From Lichtheimia corymbifera B2541 (lineage: Eukaryota > Mucoromycota > Mucoromycetes > Mucorales > Lichtheimiaceae), in contig JNEU01001161.1 of assembly GCA_000697475.1 (NCBI GenBank), positions 124,001-188,000 on the forward strand: a stretch of DNA of 64,000 bases, in the 5' to 3' direction. Positions within the stretch are counted from its first letter, which is position 1, and every line of letters starts with the position of its first letter. The notes beneath the pieces were generated by a model. The model did not search any database, was not told the origin of the DNA, and saw only the letters and a list, made by a program, of their open reading frames with translations. The position numbers and the translations under genes were made by a program. Shown piece after piece: positions 36,850-50,569 of the stretch.

Positions 36850-38030
36850 TTATGGGGTGTAGGGGTCGACATAGGATATAACAGCATCAATCAAATGGGA
36901 ATCGCTAATCGTATCTTCATTGCTTTGTCGCTTGGGATAAAAGGGATATTGTATCGCTCGTAATCCTTGGCCAAGATAGAACGTTATCCACAGGAAGCCA
37001 TCGGTTGTACGCACTCAATGGGGTTGTTCCAATCGCCAATAATGATAACCGCAGTCAACTTGGTTCCTGATTCCTATCCACGATCACCCCTCGTTAAAGA
37101 CACATTCCTGCAGGGTCCATGTTCATCCTCTCCTTTGACAACATTACCCGAATAGTTTTCTTGAGCCCACCACGGTAACTTGAAAGAAAAAAAAGTCTTA
37201 ATCTCAAGGCCATTTGGATCATATGTCCCAATTTACTTACCATACTGTACGGCTTGTGTCGATCTTGTTCAAAGCATAAACTACCACTAAGCAGCCTATC
37301 TATCCGAGCCATCAATGTAGGGTGGATCACAAAGAGACCTAGTAAAATGAGTCAAACGAGACATCCTAGCCATATGTTAATATAGCATACCTATCCATAC
37401 AACCCGCTAAGTACACGTATCCTTGAATAAATATTGTCGAGATATGCAAGAGCAAAAGCGTCCTTGGCAAATGACAATGTGTGTCGGCACATTAGCCCTT
37501 ATGACATGGCCAAGCAGTGTAGCTTTTGAATTGAGCGATTATGGTCTTGACAATGCGTCGCCAGGTTGATAATGCTGCTTCCAGAGACTGGGTGTCCAGG
37601 ATTGTGCGTGAGTGGAAGAAGGATAATCCGGTCCCTGTTTCATCCACCGACGGCATAAGCGGTTAGTGCATGGAATGCGTCCAGACGAAGTACAGTATAC
37701 ACCTATAAAAACTTTTTTATGGATCGGTGCCTTGGATACCAATTGCTGGTCCCCATTCGATGATCGTTTATGGTTGAGAAACATCCATGACGCATCCTAG
37801 GAACACACGCATACACCCATGACAAGAGATTAATGCTGCTGGAACGAATCAAGTACTTTTATCCACGTGGTGCGTGGGAAGCTAACAATGTTCACGGGTA
37901 ATGCAAAGTGCATCATTGGTGCAAAATAAAAAATTGCATGTGTCTCATCTTTGAACCATTGTCTCCATGTTGTATGGGTAGGTTTTCCAAGTCGTTTGTA
38001 GTTGTATGTAACAACCTGAGTCATTTTCAT
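36850..38030 (-). pseudogene. Cryptic multi-exon gene with two in-frame stops, probable pseudogene
   Basis: On the minus strand, segments joined at ordinary introns read as continuous protein: TTWRQWFKDETHAIFYFAPM, then DASWMFLNHKRSSNGDQQLV, TGLSFFHSRTILDTQSLEAA, a hydrophobic STIFIQGYVYLAGCLFVIHP, LMARIDRLLSGSLCFEQDRH, LPWWAQENYSG, VDCGYHYWRLEQPH and FLWITFYLGQGLRAIQYPFY. Proposed introns are 37.8, 37.65, 37.4 and 37.2 kb (about 60-76 nt each). Two stops interrupt the best frame: TAA at 37492-37494 and TGA at 37015-37017. Either the gene is decayed or my splice model misses introns. I do not recognise the family; a membrane segment is likely. It ends with TAA at 36850-36852. Confidence 0.5.
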
Positions 38031-38402
38031 CGTCACGGTGACTCATGTACTATGGCACTTTGAAGCAATAAACTACGATTTGTACACCCTGAGAAAATCC
38101 GAGAAGCCACACTTTCCATGCATTGCCACACAAACACACGCAAAAAGGAAATTTCATCCAATTCAAAAGAATGACATGCTAAATCAAGCAGGATTGGTAT
38201 TGTAATAGGGGGGCATGGTGTAAGAGTAAGAGTATCTATGTACACAGCAATCATCGTCGGTATTACCGGATGATGAGGGAGGAAAAAAAGTGTGTTTGTG
38301 GCTAACAAGGTTGTTGTTGTAGTTGTAGTGCGAATAATGATGATGATGGTGTTACAAGTGTGATGGGGGGTATGATAAGAGGCGCACGCGCGCGACACCT
38401 GT
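38031..38402. other. Intergenic spacer
   Basis: 3' side of the PQ-loop gene and upstream of the cryptic gene. No supported feature. Confidence 0.4.
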
Positions 38403-39629
38403 TTACGCAGCAACATGATAATCCTGTTGTTGATGATGTTCTTGTTGTTTCCGTTTTTGACGCCAGTAGTACAAAAACTGACAAAAGATGGTGAAATCAA
38501 ATGTCAAAGTACCTGCACTGCCGATCAAGTAAGGTACTGCTTCCAGAAGCGATTCACGTGTGTTGTTTGGATTGAGAAGGATGCTGGATGTGTATGTCAA
38601 GTTGCCACTAGCAGCAAAGGCGAATAAAGCAGGTGATAAGCCGTCAATGGAACGACGACGGTAGTTTTTAACGATCTGGGGAATACGAGACAGAAGATAG
38701 AGTGCTGTACAAATCCATGCAAAGAAACGACCAATGATCAAAGAGTTGTCAGCGACGAGAGTGTACCAATCTTCTTGTTGGGATGATGATGCAGCAGCAG
38801 AAGATACCAATGAAGCGGCTGGTAATCGAGTACCAAAAAGAAACAGTACCATCAACACGGTCTTTTTGGTCTTGTCATCGGTGTTGTTAAGCGTGTACCA
38901 TTTGCTAGGTGAAGAAGACGCTGAATAAGGTGCCAGCTCATCATCCAGGGTCTTGAGTGGAGCAGGCTGTTGACCTTCAATCAAAAGTGGAGTGCGAACA
39001 GATGGATGCTGAAACACTTTGGATAGTGGGTCTGTGTGCGGTGATTGTTTGTTTGTGGAGAGGCGATGTTTGTTGCGTCTACGTTTATCGCGGGAGTTGT
39101 AATAGATCCACTGGCAAAGAAGGCAAACGTCGATTGATACGAAATAGATTCCAAGATAGCGCTGAAATGGCAGCTGACCAGTCAAAATACATCCGATTAG
39201 ATTGGCTGCATCGCCTATTTGAGAAAGTATAAGCTTGGCGTATTCTTCAACGACATCATAATAACCCCCCCCCCCATCTCGCATCGAAATGTCACCTGCC
39301 TGCAAGCCATATTGATAAGAAATTGATACTGAGTGATTCTGCTGAACCCACTTTGTAGTTTTCAATTACTTGGCTATAACAAACACAAAATAAGTTTAGC
39401 TGTTATAATACATATATTCACAGTATCGACTTACGGTATCTGGGCATTTAACCAGCAAAAGATGGAAGCATAGCCAAGGAGAACGCTGACGGCTTCTTGT
39501 GTGCTATATACACAATCCCCAAAGATGAACTAGTAGGATGATGTGTTATGACTTGAATTGTTTGAAAGAAGGATATGGACATACGTGTATCCAATGTATA
39601 TAGTTTTCGGAGGGAATGCATTGAGTCAT
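38403..39629 (-). CDS. YPQ1: PQ-loop vacuolar amino-acid transporter (YPQ-like)
   Basis: Seven-helix PQ-loop proteins of the Ypq/PQLC2 group export cationic amino acids at the vacuole. The start is 39629 (MTQCIPSENYIHWIH). PQ-loop 1 is YASIFCWLNAQIPQVIENYKVGSAESLS followed by SIWLAGDAANLIGC; PQ-loop 2 is FFAWICTALYLLSRIPQIVKNY and SIDGLSPALFAFA. Between them is a long hydrophilic insert of about 100 residues with TDPLSKVFQHPSVRTPLL and S-rich stretches, usual for fungal members. The tail is QKRKQQEHHQQQDYHVAA. The intron 39299-39215 uses a GC donor (G|GCAGGT) and holds a run of about a dozen C (plus strand); the overlapping GTGACA donor puts DAANLIG out of frame. Confidence 0.88.
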
Positions 39630-40368
39630 GAGCGGTGGGTGGTGGTGACAGCGATGAAGAAAAAGAAAATAAAAAGATATGCGGGGTGATGCATGCCGGT
39701 TTTTATAGTCATCGGGAGACAGCGGCAATTTTCTATCGCTTTAGCACAGCTATCTGAGTGGGGGGGAGGGCTAAAAAGATACAGGATTTACCACTTTGGG
39801 CGATTCAGGGACATGAATGATATCATTGGTGTCTGATTACCTTGAATTCCCCACCGGATCAGCCTCGTCTCGTGTCCCATTTATTGCATCTGATATAGGA
39901 TCGTGGTTCACCTCGGTCGTGACCGTTAAAGCAGCATGATGATGATGCTATGCAATGTATGTGTGTGGGGAGATCGTGTCACTCTGTGGGTGGCATCTCG
40001 TAAGCTTACGCAATGGCTGTGTATGGTGTAATAAATAGCATATAATATGGACCCCCTTAGCATCATGCAGTGTCATGTGTGTGTGTGTGTGTGGATCTCT
40101 TTGGCCTTAATCCTGGGTACGAATCTGTTGTGAACAAAGGGGATCGGACCAATCAACAATCCTAATGGTGCATAGCCAAGCATGTGTGTTCTCCGCCCAC
40201 CCCGTTGTGTCGCGTGTACCACTTCGGCCCGGACTTGTTTGTTCGGCGGTTCCCGTTTATTCTCCTCTCCCTCTCCCTCATTCTCATTGGAGTAAGCACA
40301 TTGTCAACGCTTTTTCTCGGCAGTCTGCGCGTTCACTGTGTCTTGATTCAACTGCGATCCCACTTTAC
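39630..40368. other. Divergent intergenic region with (GT)n microsatellite
   Basis: Between the PQ-loop (-) and DCN1 (+) genes. Contains a (TG)n run at about 40075-40093. A start-less frame from 40165 runs into the DCN1 frame but lacks homology before Met 40369. Confidence 0.5.
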
Positions 40369-41617
40369 ATGTCGCTAAAGCGCAAATTCCAACCAGCTTT
40401 TTTTGAAAATAATATCACCATGGGAGCAAAGCAAAGCAACATGTCAGCAGCACAAAAGCAACAATACCATCCAGCACAAAAGCGAGCTAAACCACGATCC
40501 TCCTCCACAGCAAGTAATACAGCAGCAACACGCCATAACAACAGACCAACTCAACCTGTTGCAAATCCAATGTAAGTTGACAGCCATGTGTATATCCATG
40601 TTAATATTCAACCTACAAAAGTCCACAGGTAATCTATCTCTATTACGACGACGATGCGAGACATACAAACGACTTATCCGCATCTAGTTTGATGAACAAC
40701 AATGTCGTCTCCTCTTTAAGAAATATGCTGATCCAGACACGCCAAACACCATTTCCCCTGAAGGAATGCAACGTTTCTTTGAAGATTTAGGATTATCAGT
40801 GGAGGATGTAAGTTGTTGATGATATTCAAGAGAAGATTCAAGGTTACTAAGAAAGAATGTAGGTTCTTGTGATTGCATTTGCTTGGAAGATGAATTTGCA
40901 GACAATGGGTAAATACAATGGGAGCTACCTTCAATTCGCGTTTAACCTCCCATCCACATATTAGGTTATATCACAGAGGATGAATGGATGCATGGAATGA
41001 GGGAACTAGGGTAGGTTATTTTACATACGTGCCGGCCTTTGGAATTGACAGGGTCCCCCTTTCTATAGTACCGATTCCATTGAGAAACTTCAAGCCAAGC
41101 GTCCTGAATTAGAAAATGTACTGAATGATGCGGAACAAATGAAGGAAATGCATCGCTACACTTTTGGATATGCAAAGAACAAGGACCAAAAATGCATGGA
41201 TGTTGAGGTATGTATCCTATGAATGAGATAACGATGGATGCTCATGGTTATATTCTAGGTTGCCTCTGCTTTATGGTCTATGCTATTGGGTCCCAAGTTC
41301 CCAATCGTTCATGATTTCCTGACATTCTTACAGGTAATTTGTGTGGGTGAGCCACTCAACGGATGTAGTTTAACCTTGTTTTTCCTTTCCGGGGGTGCGA
41401 TAGGAAAAATGTCCAGTCCGGGTGGTCAATCGTGATCAATGGCAGAGCTTTTTAGAATTTGCAGCAACCGTGTCGCCTGATCTATCCGACTATGATGAAA
41501 CATCCGCATGTAAGGAGATAAAAGGACGTGATGGCTTGCATAATAGTGATTGATCGATGATTATTAGGGCCTGTATTATTTGACGAGTACGTTGAATGGA
41601 AGCGAGAACAAGCATAA
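40369..41617 (+). CDS. DCN1: DCN1-like cullin neddylation protein, UBA-less
   Basis: The potentiating-neddylation (PONY) domain is clear: LLFKKYADPDTPNTISPEGM, QRFFEDLGLSVEDVLVIAFA, WKMNLQTMGYITEDEWMHGM, DSIEKLQAKRPELENVLND, YTFGYAKNKDQKCMDVEVAS, LGPKFPIVHDFLTFLQ, NRDQWQSFLEFAATVSPDLS, YDETSAWPVLFDEYVEWKRE. DCN1 helps Nedd8 transfer onto cullins. The N-terminus is basic and S/T/A/Q-rich with no UBA domain, like animal DCUN1D4/5. To keep frame between exon 1 (ends 40571) and the exon starting at 40688, a 7-nt exon (40622-40628) is needed, so that border is the weak point of the model. The remaining introns are ordinary. Confidence 0.88.
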
Positions 41618-41972
41618 TAATTCATTTTGTATTCCCCTCCCCCGGTCTGGAGCACTTTCAAGTTACCCCCTCTCCCCACCCCCCATTTCTCATCTTTTTC
41701 ATATATAAAAGTGGAATGTGATTATAGAATTATATGCTGTGTTTATACTGGAGACGACTATGCTTCTTTACTAGTGTCGGATCCGATCCGCCGCAGCTTT
41801 CGGACATGAGCCGAGTATGGTTTTTGTTTGTGCTACCTCTTTGTGCCAGAGCCCAACTGTGCATGATTGTTGTTATCACACAATGAAAGTTTATTTCTAA
41901 TGGAGAGTAAAATGCGTGCATAATGAGGAAAAAGAACAGTGATGGAATGAAATAATGGATGCGAATTTATAA

Positions 41973-43584
<1,612 letters not shown>

Positions 43585-44606
43585 GTTTTCTGTTTTTGAA
43601 ACTTGGTCGAAAGAAAGATTGTTTGTTATGATAGAAAGGAAAGGATAAAGAGTCGTTGGGTTTGCTTTTGTATACTCGAGTCAAACGGGTTTATTACATG
43701 ATTATCATATGAATGCCTCCACCCCATTCGCTGCGCTGTCAACATGTTACCGTAGTAGCACATATTGCCTACCCAACGTGTGAAAACAACCACGATCAGA
43801 GCACCTTATTTGGGCGTCGTATTACTCATCCCGATAAAACTCCCCATTACCAAATGTTTCTTTCACCTTAGATAAACGCTCACTATGTGTGTGTTTCTTT
43901 GTAGATTTTCCCTGGTTTCGTCCCACCCATGTACCACATGGTTCGTCCATATCGCAGGTTCGATGCATGAATATTCCTATACACCATCCTTTTATATTCA
44001 TCGTCAGCTCTCGGGGATGGCAATTATCATGTCTTCTCAATAATGCCTTCAATTGTGCCGTATCAACCATAATAAATCACGCAGTTGTTTTTTTATTGAT
44101 AATGGAACAAAGATATCCCATATTAAGCGTGGTAAGCTCACGTGAGGACTTTTTTGGTTGGAGGTAGAACAATTAACCGTGGCACGAGACACGCCCATCT
44201 AATGACCCATCCAAAAACATGCCCCTCCTTTATATTCCCGTCACTCACCACCACCACACACCAACCGCAGCAGCAGCAGTCGTACCTTTTGGGGTTCCAC
44301 ACTGGTGCAACAATGAGGAGTGCAAGTGGCCGCATCATCAATCACCATTCATCTCCTTTCTTTTCCTTTTACGGTCACTGCATAGTCACGTCCAGTCGCA
44401 CACGAGCTGAGAAGGAAAAGGGGGATGGAAATAGCAAAGTGTATGCGTATGCGTGTGTGTGTGTGTGTGTGTGTGCATGTACGACATCCTTTTTGTTGTT
44501 GTTGTTGTTGTAGTGGTAGTAGTCATTCCAAAATGCTCTGCACTGCACAGATATATATATACAATCAAAGAAAAGAGAAAAAGAAAACGCAAGGAGTACT
44601 TACATC
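43585..44606. other. Intergenic region with one doubtful small ORF
   Basis: Between GOT1 (-) and the cyclin gene (-). Holds the 82-codon frame listed separately, plus (GT)n at about 44453-44475 and GTT/GTA trinucleotide runs at about 44490-44522. Confidence 0.45.
43822..44070 (-). CDS. Possible small cysteine-containing ORF (82 aa)
   Basis: An uninterrupted frame starting MVDTAQLKALLRRHDNCHPR, with a middle region GWCIGIFMHRTCDMDEPCGT and a basic, K/S/T-rich tail. Composition is protein-like, with four cysteines spread through the chain, but no family is recognised. It could equally be one exon of a gene or a chance frame in the space upstream of GOT1. Confidence 0.28.
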   Translation of the reverse strand: MVDTAQLKALLRRHDNCHPRELTMNIKGWCIGIFMHRTCDMDEPCGTWVGRNQGKSTKKHTHSERLSKVKETFGNGEFYRDE

Positions 44607-45777
44607 CTAGACGGAATCCATTTTTATTTGAAAAGCACACGCTGGGGAGGTTTTTTCTTGTTGTTGCTTCTTTTGAAGGTAGCCATGCAACAAGGTATAC
44701 CACTTATCAAAGGTCGGCTTACTGATATGCAGCTTGTAATCAATCAAACGCAGGAATGCCAATTCGGCGGTGTTGACTTCTTTAAGATCCAATCCCGCAA
44801 TCTTGGCCCATGCTCTGTTGCGATAGTTTTTATCTTGAAGATACTTTGAAGCCACCATCAAAGAGGCAAGAAACATACGTCGACCACATAGCATCATGTC
44901 TTCCATACGATCTCGATTCTTTTTCGCACCAACATGACCACTGCTGTTGTTATCACGCGGAGGTGAAAGTGGCGGTGATGGCGGCATACGATGGCGGGTT
45001 TGCAATCGATCATGGACACGTTTCTTGACTCGAAACAGATAAAACAAGCTGATCTGCAATGTGGAATAGGTCGCTTTGGAACGTTTCAAGATTTCATGAA
45101 TAAAGTTGCGTGTAGACACCACTTTTGAATCTCTGGCAGGGTTCCAAATAGAATCAATAATCTCGGCAGACACGTCTAATAAATAGACTGATATTAATGA
45201 CAAGCCTGGTCATCACCATTGTTATTTTTTTACACTCACCAACCAGCTTATCAATCACGACAGTGCGTTCTTGTCGTGTCGAATGCAGAAATTGCCTATA
45301 TTTCTCACATGGCTTTTCATCATCTTCAGGAGTGACCGTAGTAGAATTGGTAGCTGCTGAGGCAACAGAAAAACTGGTATTGCTGCTGCTGCTGCTGCTG
45401 GTCGAACTGCTACTGACACTGCTAAGGTCGGATGGCATGCTTGAAAGCGCAAACGGTGGTTGCTGTGGCGGTGGTAGCTGTTGCAATGGCAACGGTGGTA
45501 GTGGTTGTGATTGTTGTTGTTGTTGAAGCAAATGGAGTGGATATTGATAGCTACCATGAGTAAGCGAGTAAAGACTAGGATCCGTAGTAGAATTCAATGC
45601 AAAAGTCGTGGTTGTTGTGTGTGGGTGAGTAACAGTAGTAGTAGTTGTAGTAGTTGTCGTGGTTGTCATGGAAGGCTGGAAACAAGGGTGGTAGTACGAC
45701 CCCGGGGCCGTAGCCCTCGTCGTTACGGAGGTTGTAGTGGGATCAAAAGCTGGAACATGAACATCAGATGTGGTCAT
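44607..45777 (-). CDS. PHO80-like (PCL) cyclin
   Basis: Two exons. The N-terminus is a long low-complexity region (polyT, polyQ, polyP, polyS) of about 170 residues. The cyclin box of the PHO80/PCL type follows: DVSAEIIDSIWN, RNFIHEILKRSKATYSTLQI, LFYLFRVKKRV, then a P/S/N-rich insert, MLCGRRMFLASLMVASKYLQ, DKNYRNRAWAKIAGLDLKEV and NTAELAFLRLIDYKLHISKP. Such cyclins activate Pho85-type CDKs in nutrient responses. Spacing is closest to Pcl5/6/7 relatives, but the exact partner cannot be told. The intron at about 45.18-45.24 kb has donor GTGAGT. It ends at 44607-44609. Confidence 0.85.
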
Positions 45778-46491
45778 TGGTTAGTTGGGAGACAAGGGTA
45801 ATTCGATGGATGTCTTCAATAGATTGGGAAAGAAAGGAAACTTATTGGCACATTGGGTAATGGAGAGTGTGTGATGAATAGAAACAAGTGAAACGTTGAG
45901 TAGTGTTGAAAAATGGCTGAGAGAAAGATTTACAAGAAACGTTGGATGGAAAAGTGCATATCAATAAAGGTGGTAGAATGTGGTTTGTGTTGCTGTTATT
46001 CACGCAAGTGTTGAGGACTGAAGGCTGTGGTTGTTGAAGCGATAAGGTCGTGCAAGCACTTGAAAGTAAACTGAAAGGGAAAAAGAGAACTTAATGAACT
46101 TTGCCTTCTTTTTATACCGACTGCGGTTGGTTTTGGGGGGTGAAAAGGTGTTGGGCTGTTTCGTACACCAAAGGTCAATGTCCAATGATGTGGCTTGGTG
46201 GTGGGCTAATGCTGCTGCTGCGCCAAATTGGGGGGTGGGTATTATAAGGAAATTATATAAAAAGATGTCACCGACGCAGCACAATCATCCGCAACGCCTT
46301 ATTAACATGGTAATGGAAAATGGTCGAAAACATTTACATTTATAGATAGTGGGGGACGCCTTGATAATATACCATGTCAACACCACCACCACCACCACCA
46401 CGCAAACAACATCATGGTTTCATGCAAAAAGTACATATGCAAACAGATTAAGATGCGGGATATAAACTACATACAACTATTACTACTATTA
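45778..46491. other. Intergenic region
   Basis: Upstream of the cyclin gene and 3' side of the arrestin gene. Contains an ACC/CCA run (46380-46404). No supported gene. Confidence 0.45.
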
Positions 46492-48904
46492 CTATGATCG
46501 AGCACCTCCCATACGACTTGCTATCCTTCGATCTCGCCTGGATATAATATCCAACAAGTCTTCATCTTCTTCTCCATCACTAGAATCTTCCTCGCTGTCG
46601 GTCACTTGATCTGGTTTATCGATAAAGGTGGAAATGGCCAGGGGTTGTGAACTAGGCTTATCCATGCTGATACGGGCTTCACTGACTCCCAGATTATTGG
46701 TACTACTGTTAGGCTTAAAGAATCCGGTAGGCGTTGCTTGTACCCCGTCATCTTCTTCATCTTCAGAATCATCAAAGATGTAGAAATAATACGTGTTACC
46801 ATCCATGTGACGTTGATCCAATTGTGATCGTTCAAGATGATCCGCCATTTGTCGTTCCTGATCTTCTTTTTTCCTTCTCTGAGGGTCTTGACTTTTCAAT
46901 AAGGGAGGAACAGAGATCATTGGAGGATGTTGCTCTTCTTCTTGTAATATGGATTTGCGATGGTCATTAGGTTGCTTTGGCTCCTCTAAAGCGGGTGATG
47001 CGTGGGATGAAGATGATAGGCGTATGAACAATGGTGGTGGATTATTGTTGTTGTTGGTATCAGGAGATGATGATGAGCCATTACTGGTATGTTCACGTGG
47101 CGTTGCTGTCGTTGTTGACAAGTAGTGTTGATCAAACCAGCTGCTAAGGCTAGGCCCAACCGAAAGACGATACGTGTCTTCAAGTTTTGGTGGGGAGGAA
47201 GAGGAAGAAGATGTCGTGGCGGTGGATGGTGATACCACAACTACAGGACTTTGGCTTGTGGATGCTGTACTATTATCGCTTGTAGAGGTGGATGTTGTAG
47301 TGTCATTGTTGTAACTGGCACTAGGATCATTGATAACGGTCTTGATAAGCATGGAACCAGTATTTCTCAATGATAAGGAGACGTTGGAGGATCGTCTATT
47401 CTTTTTGGTGTTGATGGTGAGGCTATTGTCGTTGCTTTCGCTCATGATAGGCAGCGTTTGAGTGCTTCCAGTTGATGATGTACGACGTAAAAGCTTCCTT
47501 AGGATTTTAGCACGCGACTCAGTGTCAGCATCTTCAGGTTGCAATTCAGGCTCTGGTTGTTCGAATGGATTGACAAAGCGTGGGCTGATAGGAGACATGG
47601 GTGTGTGTGTAGGTGATACTGGTAATGTGCCGATTGTGATAGGGATTTCAACCGTCATTCCTGCTAGGCTTTGGAAATCGCTTGGAAAATTGACCACAGG
47701 CAATTCATAGCTGGTTTCTTGTAACTGTGCTCGTACGCGCACCTTATAGCTCACTTCCAACAATTGTCCATTGATCTCGATGGTTGGGGTAATGGTACCG
47801 GGTATCAGGATTGAGCGTACAATGGTCTGTGTAAACCCGCCATCTTGTGTCACATCAATATCCGCCTTCACATAATGGACAACGGAATCCGATAATAAAT
47901 AGGACCTGGCATACACAACACACGTTATGAGCTTCATTCATTCCTCATCATCCATCCCATACTTACACTCCTCTGCATTGGATACGCGTTACTCGAATCA
48001 GTGCAATGATAACTGAATTGGGTCGTTGAAACGTTGTAAAGTGCTTCAGATCCACAGTGACCGAGACGGATTGATCTACATACATGAAACGAATTAGTTT
48101 TGGTGGTGAGAATATCATCCTAGGTTGTATACTTGCTTCGAAGAAAAGCCCTTTTAGGCACTGTAGCGCTCAATGTGGCAAAATGCTCTTGATCATCATC
48201 ATCCTCAGCGTGACAATAAACTTGCGATGATTGAGGGCTGTCAAGTTCATCCACCAATGTGTCGATTTCTTGCAATACAGGGACATTGATGCGTGCTTTG
48301 GTAGGAGCAGCAAAGTCTGTGGATCGTTGTTCTACTTGAGCCTCGATGGTATATTCGACAATGCCATTGGTGCTGGTTTCACTCTAAAAAGAAAAGTTAG
48401 CATGATCAAGACGTATCAACGTGTCATTTTTACCTCGGTACAGCTCGGAAGAGGTGCATCAGAAGGAACAACAAAGACAAAAGGAAATCGGTATTGCTTA
48501 TCAGCTTCGAGTGAAAAGACTGGGCTTGGATTGGATGTTGGGATCATCATTCCATAGGCTGTCGTGGCAGCAGCAGCATTCCTGAAAGCTTCTCGTCGCC
48601 GACGTGCTTCAGCTTCACCCTTTTGCTCGTTTTCTTCTTCAGCTTCCACAGCAGCAGCAACAGGCAAATCCACATTACACACTTGATGAAACAATTCTTG
48701 CTCATCTTGAATACCAGGCTCCAATTGCACCCGAACGACTCCCATCCACACCATACGAACGCGGCTAATCTTGATCGATTTGGGCGATTCCAACACGATA
48801 TGTCCCTTGACAGTGTCACCAGCATAATAGTACGTCCAGTCATCGAGTTCGATACCCAATGCAAGTTTGGATCGTCGGCCTGTAGTTGCGAGAATACGCT
48901 GCAT
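46492..48904 (-). CDS. Alpha-arrestin (ART-type) trafficking adaptor
   Basis: Arrestin-fold adaptors steer ubiquitin ligases to transporters. Four exons are visible, starting at 48904. The N-lobe is GIELDDWTYYYAGDTVKGHIV, LESPKSIKISRVRMVWMGVV and RFPFVFVVPSDAPLPSCTE, with a K/E/A-rich insert. The next exons hold GIVEYTIEAQVE and the C-lobe: DQSVSVTVDLKHFTTFQRPN, ALIRVTRIQCRGV, VHYVKADIDVTQDGGFTQTI, SILIPGTITPTIE, LLEVSYKVRVRA, then PITIGTLPVSPTHTPMSPIS. A long disordered S/T/D/E tail follows. No PPxY motif was seen, so ligase docking may be indirect. Exon borders between about 47.9 and 48.4 kb are approximate. Confidence 0.85.
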
Positions 48905-50569
48905 AGAGTAGTAGTACTTGCAATAAAGGAATATTTGGAAACAAGAAAGGTGTGGGGTTGTATGTGTAGTGACAATATGGCCAGCTATTACTCGGGTTGG
49001 GCTTTTATGCTGTTGTGTGACAATGCTACTCTAATATACGCTTGTGTCAACTAGTAGGTTATCTATTATCTCTGATTCTCTCCTCTTCTTCATAATAAAA
49101 ATGATCCCTTACAAATACGTACATGACCAAGAATGATAATGATAATGATGATGGTGGGGATGTTGTGCTTATGCTTGATCTTCACTTGTCGTCGTCTTGA
49201 GGATCCAGAAAAAAAGTCTCGTCTCCCTTGTCCCACCTCCGATAGAGCACAGTGCGTTTGTATAGTGGCCTTCTTGATTACACCAACGCGACAATCCACG
49301 TGCCATCGCACCAATCTCCAATGGATACCTTATAAAGCAATGAAATAAGAAGAATACTAGAATACTAATACTAAAATAAAGAACTCTTTGCCACCAACAT
49401 TATTGTATCTGCCATCTGGCTTAAAGAAATGAGAAGTCTATATGTGGAAAGGCGTGTGGCCAAGGTAAATATTGTTTTGTTATATTTAGCTCTAGGTGAT
49501 GATGCCTTTCCCCCCAAGTCAGTGACACAATCAATCAATATAATGGGGAATGGTTCTTGCGTATGATAAACCCATTTCTCAACCATGAGCAGCTGTATCC
49601 CAGGATTGGGAATACCTTCTTCTTTATCACGTGTATATATTACGATTTGCATCCCAACCCGCACGCAAGCAGTTATATTACCTCCCATACTGCAGGTTGC
49701 GCCATGTTTTCGATGAAGGTGAACACTTTATTTCTTAGAATGTGAGAACAGCAAACGGGCTGATGGATGTGATTGTTGGTGATGATGGATATTGCCACTT
49801 TGTTTATTATCGATGATCATGATTTATTATGAATAGGCCATTCAATCAGACCAAGGCTCTTCAGACAAATCACCGATGAAGGTGTCCCATTCTCAACCAC
49901 TCTTGTGAATCACAGGAATACCCACGCCCACCATGCACATAAAAGATGTTGTCGCCCGTTTTCACTCCCACACGACTCTTTTCTCCCAACATCTCACTTT
50001 TGAATGCTGATACTTTAAAGCCCAAGTTGATGTGAGTAGTACCATGCCATTTTGTGAGCGGTCCTTACACTAATATTTGTGATGATTTTTAGCATTTCAT
50101 TGTTCTCCTGCTTTCATTGTCATTGTCATCATTGTGGTATTTTGGATCCTTTATTATAAGGTAAAACCTAATCATGGTACTTGATAACGAAGCACATACT
50201 CACACTTGTTTTGATATAGTGATGCATCTTCAAAGTTGATTCGGTGCCCCGCTCTTTATCAACTGGGATAAAATGAAAAAGTTCAAGCAGCCGTATCAAA
50301 AGTCCGGATGACATGAAAACCCAAAATGACCTGCGTATCATTGGTTGCTGAAATTGACGTGGTGCATGAAGCATGGTGTAAATAGCAAGGCTAATTAGGA
50401 CGTGAGCACGTCCATCGCTGGTGTGCTATTCATCATGAAAGCTCTGACAGTGATCACGCTTTGCCAAAGCGAATCATCGTCATAAAGGGCTTAGCATTGA
50501 GCCAAGCCAGACATACCTCAAAAAAGTAAAACAGCACAAAGGGCAGATTACTCCCTTGTCGTCAACCAT
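48905..50569. other. Divergent intergenic region, about 1.7 kb
   Basis: Between the arrestin (-) and the six-exon gene (+). Short frames only; none has a motif or joins in phase. AT-rich with many Ts. Confidence 0.45.

Noticed and set aside
40165..40368. N-terminal extension of DCN1 from 40165
   Set aside because: Open frame but P/L/V-rich text without homology; Met 40369 (MSLKRK) is a better start.
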